Assembly (NCBI GenBank): GCA_045403145.1
Contig: JAXIPA010000193.1
Location: 1-14,252 of the forward strand
Direction: 5' to 3'
DNA from: JAJYKN01 sp045403145
Lineage (GTDB): Bacteria; Nitrospirota; UBA9217
DNA: 14,252 bases
Shown here: one piece after another, positions 1 through 8,986 of the stretch
Numbering within the stretch: position 1 is the first letter of the stretch
How the letters are laid out: every line of letters starts with the position of its first letter
Notes under the pieces: generated by a model
Seen by the model: only the letters and a program-made list of their open reading frames with translations
Told to the model about the DNA's origin: nothing
The model's database searches: none
Position numbers and translations under genes: made by a program

Positions 1-178
1 GAATTACAACACATTAAACTCTTTCTCAGCTCCCTCCCCATCTGCGACCTCTCAAAATCTTCTTCTTTGAATCTATATTCTTTGCATAATGTCCGTTGAA
101 GTTCGTTTAACCTGAATATATGCCGAATTGAACCAGCTTTCGTTTACTTACTCCGCTTTCATTGCAAGAGCTGCATTG

Positions 179-205
179 CTCTGCGACCTCTGCGATCTCT
201 GCGGT
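179..205. repeat. Three-unit 9-bp tandem repeat, TCTGCG core
   Basis: Three adjacent 9-bp units are read directly: CTCTGCGAC, CTCTGCGAT and CTCTGCGGT. The core matches the units of the inverted elements at 3957-4102 and 5605-5771, and the last unit ends in GG as the outermost unit does at 5763-5771. This suggests the right end of a similar element. No inverted partner (GCAGAG-type units) is visible upstream, so the left end is lost, degenerate or was never there. Confidence 0.7.
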
Positions 206-235
206 AAAATATCTTTCGTTTTTTTCATAGAACTT

Positions 236-264
236 TTGACAGTACCTCTTATTATAGATTCAAT
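236..264 (+). promoter_or_regulatory. Possible sigma70 promoter for fumC
   Basis: A perfect -35 hexamer TTGACA (236-241) is followed after 17 bp by TTCAAT (259-264), which matches the -10 consensus at four of six positions. Transcription would begin about 150 bp before the fumC ATG. An alternative TATTAT at 250-255 is too close to the -35 to pair with it. This is a string match only. Confidence 0.35.
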
Positions 265-419
265 CCTGCCCACGGTCAACCGGGTATCGTGATAAGCGCA
301 AAAAACGGGCTTTCCGCTTTCTTCAAAAATCCCCGTGCAAAATCCGGAGAGAATAGGTATAATTGGTGCTGAAATCCTGAACTTCTTTTCGTGGGCGTTC
401 CCCCAGCCCGAATTTAATC

Positions 420-1805
420 ATGACCGACTATCGCATCGAAAAAGACTCTCTCGGCGAAATCAAAGTGCCCGCAGACGCTCTCTACGGCGCTCAGACGCAG
501 CGCGCCGTCGAAAACTTTCCCGTGAGCGGAATCCGTTTCCCCCGCGGCTTCATCCGCGCACTCGGTCTTATCAAGGCCGTCGCCGCCGAAGTGAACGCCG
601 GTCTGGGGCTGCTCGATCCAGCAGTCGCCCAGGCAATTCACCTGGCGGCCCTCGATGTGGCGGAGGGGAAGTGGGACGAACACTTCCCGCTCGATATCTT
701 CCAGACCGGTTCCGGTACGTCCACGAACATGAACGCCAACGAGGTGATCGCTTCGTTGGCGTCGCGGGCCCTCGGCAGCGCAGTCCATCCGAATAATCAT
801 GTGAACATGGGCCAGTCGTCCAACGACGTGATCCCCACGGCCATCCACGTGAGCGCCTGCCTCGAAGTCAACGAGGTCCTGATACCTGCGCTCAGACATC
901 TCCATTTGACACTCATAAAATGCGAAGCTAAATTCGGCGACGTGGTTAAGACCGGCAGGACCCACTTGATGGACGCCATGCCGATCAGGCTCAGCCAGGA
1001 AATCGGCGGCTGGGCGTTCCAGGTCCATCAGGCCGTTGAAAGAATCGAATCCAGCCTGCCCCGCCTTGAAAAACTCGCCATCGGCGGCACGGCGGTAGGC
1101 ACGGGCGTCAACGCGCCGAAGGAGTTCGGGAAGATCGTCGCGCAAAGACTCGCGGGCAGGACGAAGATACCCTTTGCGGAGACCGACAATCATTTCGCTG
1201 CGCAGGCGACCATGGACACGGCGGTCGAACTTTCCGGACAGCTCAAGACAGCGGCATCGTCCTTCATGAAAATGGCCAACGACCTCCGCTGGATGAACAG
1301 CGGGCCCATTGCGGGATTAGGCGAGATATCCCTTCCGTCCCTTCAACCCGGTTCGAGCATCATGCCGGGAAAGGTGAACCCCGTGATGTGCGAAATGATG
1401 ATGATGGTCTCGTCCCAGGTCACGGGGAACGATGCCGTGATCACGAACGCAAACCAGCACGGCAACTTCGAGCTGAACGTGATGCTCCCGGTCATCGCGC
1501 ACAACCTGCTCCAGTCCATCACGCTTCTCGGCAACGCGGGCCGTCTGTTCGCCGACAAGGCAATCGCCGGCTTCACCGTGAACCGCGAACGCATCGCGGG
1601 GCTTGTGGACAAGAACCCGATCCTCGTTACAGCGCTCAATCCGGTCATCGGTTACGACACGGCCGCTGAAATCGCAAAGAGAGCATACAAGGAAGGCCGT
1701 TCGCTGAAGGACGTAGCAGCGGAGATGACGGACCTGTCAAAGGAAGAGCTGGACAGGCTGCTTGACCCCGTGAAGATGACAGAGGGCGGTATTACCGAAA
1801 AATAA
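420..1805 (+). CDS. fumC: Class II fumarate hydratase (fumarase C)
   Basis: This enzyme reversibly hydrates fumarate to L-malate in the TCA cycle, in the cytoplasm, without an iron-sulfur cluster. The 461 residues match the usual length of about 460-467. The N-terminus (DSLGEIKVPADALYGAQTQR) is standard for the fumarase/aspartase superfamily. The substrate-site stretch GSGTSTNMN, the SSND motif, GRTHLMDA with the conserved His at about residue 182, and the signature GSSIMPGKVNP at 311-321 with the catalytic serine loop are all intact. GSGTxTNMN favours fumarase over aspartase, which normally reads GAGTSxNMN. The signature is followed by an unusual MCEMMMM run. The ATG at 420 fits the family N-terminus, but no good Shine-Dalgarno sequence precedes it. 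The gene stands alone and converges on uvrB across about 110 bp. Confidence 0.95.
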   Translation: MTDYRIEKDSLGEIKVPADALYGAQTQRAVENFPVSGIRFPRGFIRALGLIKAVAAEVNAGLGLLDPAVAQAIHLAALDVAEGKWDEHFPLDIFQTGSGTSTNMNANEVIASLASRALGSAVHPNNHVNMGQSSNDVIPTAIHVSACLEVNEVLIPALRHLHLTLIKCEAKFGDVVKTGRTHLMDAMPIRLSQEIGGWAFQVHQAVERIESSLPRLEKLAIGGTAVGTGVNAPKEFGKIVAQRLAGRTKIPFAETDNHFAAQATMDTAVELSGQLKTAASSFMKMANDLRWMNSGPIAGLGEISLPSLQPGSSIMPGKVNPVMCEMMMMVSSQVTGNDAVITNANQHGNFELNVMLPVIAHNLLQSITLLGNAGRLFADKAIAGFTVNRERIAGLVDKNPILVTALNPVIGYDTAAEIAKRAYKEGRSLKDVAAEMTDLSKEELDRLLDPVKMTEGGITEK

Positions 1806-1914
1806 AGGTTTTGAAGTGCCAAATGGGTGAAGCTCCCACTCGAAACAAGGTATTGCTTCAAGGTTGAACCGTGTTCATCTGTGGTTACAACTGCCGTAAC
1901 GCAACCTCTGCCTT
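1806..1914. other. Convergent fumC/uvrB intergenic gap
   Basis: No gene and no convincing hairpin plus T-tract terminator can be seen for either convergent gene. A single unit resembling the TCTGYG repeats, within GTTCATCTGTGGTTAC, lies around 1873-1888. Confidence 0.5.
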
Positions 1915-3921
<2,007 letters not shown>

Positions 3922-3927
3922 GAAAAC

Positions 3928-3956
3928 ATATTACTCGATAAACCTAAAAAGAGCAA
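3928..3956 (-). promoter_or_regulatory. Weak candidate promoter for uvrB
   Basis: On the minus strand TTGCTC (3951-3956) is separated by exactly 17 bp from TAATAT (3928-3933). The -35 matches three of six positions and the -10 four of six. Transcription would start almost at the ATG, giving a nearly leaderless message, which would fit the lack of a Shine-Dalgarno sequence. It abuts the repeat element that begins at 3957. No LexA-type palindrome was recognised. Confidence 0.25.
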
Positions 3957-4102
3957 TTGGACGCAGATAAAATCGGATAACCGCGGATTAAGACTAGAAA
4001 AAAATCGTTAAGTAATGAAAAATGCTTTGCCCAGATGGGGATTTGATTTTCAATCGCATTGCCTTGCTTTATCTGCGTAAATCTGCGTTCATCTGCGTCC
4101 AA
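3957..4102. repeat. 146-bp element with inverted three-unit 10-bp ends
   Basis: The outer 12 bp are a perfect inverted repeat: TTGGACGCAGAT (3957-3968) and ATCTGCGTCCAA (4091-4102). The right end is three exact 10-bp units: ATCTGCGTAA, ATCTGCGTTC and ATCTGCGTCC (4071-4100). The left end, read as its complement, is ATCCGCGGTT, ATCCGATTTT and ATCTGCGTCC, so only the outermost unit is fully conserved (22 of 30 bp overall). The AT-rich spacer is about 82 bp and encodes nothing recognisable. No flanking target-site duplication is obvious. I know of no formal name for this repeat. Confidence 0.75.
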
Positions 4103-4228
4103 CTGCTAAACTGTGCGAGGTCAATAAAGGGAGGGGAAAAAACCGTAATGCGGAATGCTGACAATCTTTTCTCGATGTTATTACTACAGCGAAACTTTTA
4201 AAATCTTCGGTTTTTACGCCTTTTAATC

Positions 4229-4305
4229 CGTCATTCCGGGCTTGACCCGGAATCCAGAAGGTTTTGAAAAACCTGGATTCCCGATTAAGGCATTCGGGAA
4301 TGACG
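4229..4305. repeat. CGTCATTCC-type dispersed hairpin repeat, copy 1
   Basis: The ends are inverted: CGTCATTCC (4229-4237) and GGAATGACG (4297-4305). Inside, GGAATCCAG (4249-4257) pairs with CTGGATTCC (4273-4281), and a small CCGGG/CCCGG stem lies at 4236-4250, so the RNA could form a branched structure. A related copy lies at 10402-10495. This belongs to a widespread class of non-coding intergenic palindromic repeats. It lies just downstream of the last exporter gene, where it might also stabilise or end the transcript. Confidence 0.75.
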
Positions 4306-4371
4306 AAAAAGGGTCATTGTTGTGTTATAGGTGTAACGCCTAAAGCATCTTGCCTAAATTGGCCGGTTCTT

Positions 4372-5592
4372 TTACTCCGAACGGAGCGCCACGATGGGGT
4401 CAAGCTCCGACGCCTTCCTGGCGGGATAGATGCCGAAGAACAGGCCGATAGCCGCGGAAAAGAAGAAGGCGGTCACAACGGACAGGGCCGAGACGCTGGT
4501 CGGGAGGTCGGTGAACCAACCCACGACGAACGACGAGCCGATGCCGAGCACCGCGCCGATGAGCCCGCCCACGACGGAGAGGATCAGCGCCTCGATCAGG
4601 AACTGGAGCAGCACGTCCTTTTTCCGCGCGCCTAGGGCGCGCCGGACCCCGATCTCCTTCACGCGCTCGCGGATGGAAATGAGCATGATGGCCAGGATCC
4701 CGACGCCGCCCACGATGAGCGATATCGCCGCGATGCTCCCCAGAAGCATGGTGAAGGTCCGGGACGTCTCTTCCTCGGCCTTCAGGATGTCCGTCTGGTT
4801 CTGGATGCTGAAATCGTCTTCTTTGCCGGGCTTGATCCGGTGCCGGTCGCGAAGAACCGCAGCGACCTCTTCCACCGCCTTGTCCATCAACGATGCGTCT
4901 TTTGACTCGATATAGATGTCGTTCACGTGACTCACGTTCATTACCCTGCGCATGACCGTGGTGATCGGGACGAGAATCAGATCGTCGTCATCCTGGCCGA
5001 TGGCGTTCACGCCCTTCTCCTCCAGCACGCCGATCACTTCAAAGGGCACGTTCTTGATGCGGACCGTCTCGCCCAGGGGATTACGCCCTGCGAAAAGGTT
5101 GCCCGCCACAGTCCTGCCGAGCACGGCCACCCGCATCGCTCCCTTCACTTCCTCGTCGGTGAAAAACCTGCCGGAGACAGGCCGGAAATTCCTGATGGAC
5201 GTGAACTCGGGCGTGGTGCCCGAGACCTGCGTGGTGGCCGCGGCGTCGCCGTGTTTGACCACGACTTTTCTGCCCTGGAACGGTGCGGCCTTGCCCACGG
5301 ACGGCGCCTCCTGCGACAGCGCCTCGGCATCCTTCATGGTCAGCGTGGTGGTATTCCCCATCTGGCGCGGCCGGCCGGCAAAAACACGCACCTTGCCCGC
5401 GGTCACGATGATGAGGTTCGTGCCCAGCCCCTGGATCTTCTTCATCACAGCGGCCTGCGCGCCCCTGCCGATGGCCACCATGAGGATCACGGCCGAAACG
5501 CCGATCACGATGCCGATCACGGCCAGGGCCGTCCGCATCTTGTGCGCACCCAGGGTATGGAGGGCGATTTTTGTTCCTTTGAGTAACTTCAT
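4372..5592 (-). CDS. MacB/FtsX-type ABC transporter permease (distal copy)
   Basis: This inner-membrane subunit belongs to the MacB/LolC/FtsX mechanotransmission family. It would move energy from ATP hydrolysis in the cytoplasm to a periplasmic domain that works with the adaptor and TolC-like channel. From the chosen start it has 406 residues: a first membrane helix around 20-42 (ALAVIGIVIGVSAVILMVAI), a periplasmic core domain of about 230 residues, then three C-terminal helices with the family motifs RERVKEIGVRRALGA and YPARKASELDPIVALR. The ATG at 5592 (MKLLKGTKIAL) is chosen because it aligns with the paralogue at 5787-7043. A longer reading to 5676 adds 28 residues encoded by the repeat element at 5605-5771 and is unlikely to be translated. 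No strong ribosome-binding site precedes 5592; the repeat lies immediately upstream. The substrate cannot be told from sequence. Confidence 0.9.
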   Translation of the reverse strand: MKLLKGTKIALHTLGAHKMRTALAVIGIVIGVSAVILMVAIGRGAQAAVMKKIQGLGTNLIIVTAGKVRVFAGRPRQMGNTTTLTMKDAEALSQEAPSVGKAAPFQGRKVVVKHGDAAATTQVSGTTPEFTSIRNFRPVSGRFFTDEEVKGAMRVAVLGRTVAGNLFAGRNPLGETVRIKNVPFEVIGVLEEKGVNAIGQDDDDLILVPITTVMRRVMNVSHVNDIYIESKDASLMDKAVEEVAAVLRDRHRIKPGKEDDFSIQNQTDILKAEEETSRTFTMLLGSIAAISLIVGGVGILAIMLISIRERVKEIGVRRALGARKKDVLLQFLIEALILSVVGGLIGAVLGIGSSFVVGWFTDLPTSVSALSVVTAFFFSAAIGLFFGIYPARKASELDPIVALRSE

Positions 5593-5604
5593 AGTGAAAA
5601 TTTT

Positions 5605-5771
5605 GCCACAGAGTTCACAGAGGACACAGAGGTAAAGATTGCCTCCGAACAGGAATGACGCGTCTTTCAAATGCAAAAATCATATATATGCATCTGGACG
5701 TTTTGCCCAGTGATTTAGCATATCAGCGCGGTTTTTTATCCTTTCTCTGTGCTCTCTGTGCCCTCTGTGGC
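5605..5771. repeat. 167-bp element with inverted three-unit 9-bp ends
   Basis: The left end reads, as its complement, CTCTGTGTC, CTCTGTGAA and CTCTGTGGC (5605-5631). The right end reads CTCTGTGCT, CTCTGTGCC and CTCTGTGGC (5745-5771). The outermost unit is identical at both ends and 23 of 27 bp match overall. The spacer of about 113 bp is AT-rich and includes a run around ATATATATG. Architecture and core motif match the element at 3957-4102. It fills most of the gap between two permease genes of one operon, so its ends could pair in the mRNA. Confidence 0.78.
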
Positions 5772-5786
5772 GATTGCATTGGTTTG

Positions 5787-7043
<1,257 letters not shown>

Positions 7044-7165
7044 TTATATCCTCCCGTTTCACATGGTAAACCCATCCCCACCTAACCTCCCCTTGAAGGG
7101 GAGGAAATATTCTGCTTCTCCCCCTTCAAGGGGGAGACTGAGAGGGGGATGGGTCGGTTTTATTG
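7044..7165. other. ATPase/permease junction with GGGAGG ribosome-binding site
   Basis: The gap between the ATPase stop and the permease ATG is 122 bp, long for an operon. Most of it is the palindromic element at 7070-7154. The permease's Shine-Dalgarno GGGAGG (plus strand 7050-7055, six bases from the ATG at 7043) lies outside the element, so translation signals are intact. Confidence 0.6.
7070..7154. repeat. Nested palindromic CCCATCCCC-type repeat
   Basis: The outer inverted repeat is ACCCATCCCC (7070-7079) with GGGGATGGGT (7145-7154). Inside are two further palindromes: CCTCCCCTT/AAGGGGAGG around 7086-7104 and TCTCCCCCTT/AAGGGGGAGA around 7118-7138. A single strand could therefore fold into a three-way junction with two hairpins. 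It resembles intergenic palindromic repeats seen across many bacterial genomes. It sits inside the exporter operon, between the ATPase and the first permease. Confidence 0.75.
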
Positions 7166-7846
7166 CTACGCCTTCTTCTCGTCGCTCACTATTTTCCCGT
7201 CACGCATCCGGATGATCCGCTTCGCCTGCGCGGCGATCTCTTCCGAGTGCGTCACCATCACGATGGTCCTGCCGTCCTTGTGGAGCTTGGCGAAAATGGC
7301 CATCACCTCGCCGCTCGAGTTCGAGTCCAGGTTGCCCGTGGGTTCGTCGGCCAGGATGATGGACGGATCGCTCACGAGCGCCCGCGCGATCGCCACGCGC
7401 TGCTGCTGTCCGCCGGAAAGCTCGCCAGGCACGTGGTGCACCCGGTCTCCCAGACCGACCTCCTCGAGTGCTTTTTTCGCCGCGCCGTCCATGTCCGGGC
7501 CCGCGTCGGTGCTGTAGATGAGCGGGAGCTGGACGTTCTCCAGCGCCGTGGTGCGCGGCAGGAGGTGAAATTGCTGGAACACGAAGCCGATCTTTTTGTT
7601 CCGCACCGCCGACAGGCTGTCGTCATCCATCTTGTCCACCGCCGTATCGGCAAGCCGGTACTCGCCGGTGGTAGGACGGTCAAGGCATCCTATTATGTTC
7701 ATAAGCGTGCTCTTACCCATGCCCGACGGCGCCATGATGGCCACATACTCGCCCTTTCCGATGGAGAGCGTGATGCCCTGCAGTACACTCACTTCCTTGC
7801 CGCCGTTTTTGGTGTAGCTCTTGGTGATGTTTTTCAGTTCGATCAT
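7166..7846 (-). CDS. MacB/LolD-type ABC transporter ATP-binding protein
   Basis: This cytoplasmic ATPase drives the two adjacent permeases. From the chosen start it has 226 residues, usual for the LolD/MacB nucleotide-binding family. Visible motifs are Walker A APSGMGKST (39-47), Q-loop Gln near 91, ABC signature LSGGQQQR (143-150), Walker B IILADE (163-168), D-loop NLD and switch His 200. The first Walker A residue is Ala instead of the usual Gly; the phosphate-binding GKST is intact. The start at 7846 (MIELKNITKSY) is chosen because the in-frame ATG five codons upstream lies within the Shine-Dalgarno GGAGGAG itself. The adaptor gene ends 52 bp upstream. Confidence 0.93.
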   Translation of the reverse strand: MIELKNITKSYTKNGGKEVSVLQGITLSIGKGEYVAIMAPSGMGKSTLMNIIGCLDRPTTGEYRLADTAVDKMDDDSLSAVRNKKIGFVFQQFHLLPRTTALENVQLPLIYSTDAGPDMDGAAKKALEEVGLGDRVHHVPGELSGGQQQRVAIARALVSDPSIILADEPTGNLDSNSSGEVMAIFAKLHKDGRTIVMVTHSEEIAAQAKRIIRMRDGKIVSDEKKA

Positions 7847-7852
7847 ATGAAT

Positions 7853-7859
7853 CTCCTCC
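7853..7859 (-). promoter_or_regulatory. Ribosome-binding site of the ATPase gene
   Basis: GGAGGAG on the minus strand lies six bases before the ATG at 7846. An in-frame ATG at 7861 overlaps this site, so the site decides in favour of the downstream start. Confidence 0.75.
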
Positions 7860-7881
7860 ACTTTCGAATTTCCGTTTCTTT

Positions 7882-7898
7882 CAATTCCGCATTCCGCG
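7882..7898. repeat. ATTCCGCATTCCGCG repeat fragment
   Basis: Two ATTCCGC units sit directly after the adaptor stop codon, in the adaptor/ATPase junction. The same units appear at 5789-5810, so this short repeat occurs at two junctions of one operon. Confidence 0.45.
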
Positions 7899-8969
7899 CT
7901 ACTTCTTCTCTTCTCCCAGCACGACCGTCTCCCCCTCCTTCAAGCCCGAGGTGATTTCGAGATAAGTGCCGTCTTTCCAGCCGGTCCTGACCTCACGCTT
8001 TTCCTGGGCGCCGCCCTGGGCCATGACCAGGACGAACTTCCTGCCGCCCTCGCGCCTGATTGCCGCGCCGGGAACGGCGAGAACGCCCGTTTTTTTCTTC
8101 AGGGTGATCGAAACGTTCGCGGTCATGTCGGGTTTGAGTTTGCCCTCGCTATTGCTGATGCTGATGAGCGTGATGTAATTGACCACATTCTCCTGCAGAA
8201 CAGCTCTCGGATAGACGGCCGTGACCTTTCCGGTAAAATCCTTGTCCGGGAAGGTGTCCACCGTGAACAGGGCCTCCTGGCCCATGCCGATCTTTCCGAT
8301 GTCCGTCTCGTCCACATAGGCGTTCACTTCGAGTTTGCCGAGATCGATGATCGTGATGAACGTCGGCGCGTTCAGCCCGGCAGCCACGGTCTCGCCCGCC
8401 TGCGTGGTCACCGAGGCGATAGTGCCCGAAATGGGCGCCTGGATCGTGGCGTAGGACAACTGGGTCCTTGCGTAATCCAGATCGGCCTTGGCCTTCGCAA
8501 GCCGGGCCTTTGCGATATCATGGCCGTTCTGGAGATTATCCAGGGCCTGCTCGGAGAGATAGCCCTGTTTGGCGAGCTCCCGGTCCCGGTTGAGATCGGA
8601 CTTCGCCTTTTCGTAGATGGCATGGGCTTCGTCATAGGATGCCTGGGCCTGATCAACCCTGGCCTTGAGGTCGTCCTGTTCGAGTTGCACCAGCATCTGC
8701 CCGTTTTTGACCCGGTCGCCGATGTTGGCATAGAGCCGCTCGACCTTGCCGGTAATCCGGGCGCCGACCTTCACCTCCGCTCCTACCTTGGGCTTGATGA
8801 TGCCGGTGGCCTGCACCACCGAACCCATGTCGCGCTTCTCCACCGTCGCTGTGGCCGGCGTCTCTTGACCTTTCTCGCCCTTGCTGCCTGAAGCAGCGAC
8901 CACGATGATCAGGGCAAGAACCGCGGCTCCGGCAGCGATGACGGTAATATTCTTCTTTTTCTTCGTCAC
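7899..8969 (-). CDS. MacA/HlyD-type periplasmic adaptor
   Basis: This membrane-fusion protein would link the inner-membrane permeases to the TolC-like channel. It has 356 residues: a short basic N-terminus and one membrane anchor (about 8-27), the first half of a lipoyl domain (about 60-97), an alpha-helical hairpin with long charged, Ala-rich helices (about 98-175), the second lipoyl half (YATIQAPISGTIASV, near 178-192), a beta-barrel domain, and a membrane-proximal C-terminal domain. The hairpin is short, as in MacA. Translation starts at GTG (8969) with AGGAGG five bases upstream. It follows the channel gene by 17 bp, so the two are very likely co-transcribed. The symbol macA is not assigned because the substrate is unknown. 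Confidence 0.92.
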   Translation of the reverse strand: MTKKKKNITVIAAGAAVLALIIVVAASGSKGEKGQETPATATVEKRDMGSVVQATGIIKPKVGAEVKVGARITGKVERLYANIGDRVKNGQMLVQLEQDDLKARVDQAQASYDEAHAIYEKAKSDLNRDRELAKQGYLSEQALDNLQNGHDIAKARLAKAKADLDYARTQLSYATIQAPISGTIASVTTQAGETVAAGLNAPTFITIIDLGKLEVNAYVDETDIGKIGMGQEALFTVDTFPDKDFTGKVTAVYPRAVLQENVVNYITLISISNSEGKLKPDMTANVSITLKKKTGVLAVPGAAIRREGGRKFVLVMAQGGAQEKREVRTGWKDGTYLEITSGLKEGETVVLGEEKK

Positions 8970-8974
8970 GTCAA

Positions 8975-8980
8975 CCTCCT
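8975..8980 (-). promoter_or_regulatory. Ribosome-binding site fixing the adaptor GTG start
   Basis: A consensus AGGAGG lies five bases upstream of the GTG at 8969, in the short gap after the channel gene. It supports GTG as the true start; no in-frame ATG is near. Confidence 0.75.
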
Positions 8981-8986
8981 ATCTTC

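Larger units (their letters stand above)
1..419. other. Gene-free region upstream of fumC
   Basis: No credible coding sequence was found on either strand; the short open frames here lack a ribosome-binding site and family features. The region is AT-richer than the neighbouring gene. It contains a 12-mer TCTGCGACCTCT twice (41-52 and 180-191), a three-unit tandem array at 179-205 and a possible promoter at 236-264. Whatever gene lies to the left is outside the window. Confidence 0.6.
3922..4371. other. 450-bp gene-free gap rich in repeats
   Basis: This interval lies between the permease stop and the uvrB start and holds two repeat elements, at 3957-4102 and 4229-4305. I see no coding sequence: the open frame starting near 4264 begins inside the second element and then runs antisense to the permease gene. 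A short ATGCGGAATGC fragment near 4148 belongs to a third repeat type also found at 5789-5810 and 7882-7898. Confidence 0.6.

Noticed and set aside
179..205. Possible CRISPR array in the short tandem repeats
   Set aside because: Units are 9-10 bp with no spacers between them and no cas genes nearby.
420..1805. Aspartate ammonia-lyase instead of fumarase
   Set aside because: GSGTSTNMN and the overall N-terminus match class II fumarase better than aspartase.
4264..4635. Plus-strand open frame beginning in the CGTCATTCC repeat
   Set aside because: The N-terminus is repeat sequence and the remainder is antisense to the distal permease.
5593..5676. N-terminal 28-residue extension of the distal permease
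   Set aside because: It is encoded by the 5605-5771 repeat, contains no family sequence, and the ATG at 5592 aligns with the paralogue.
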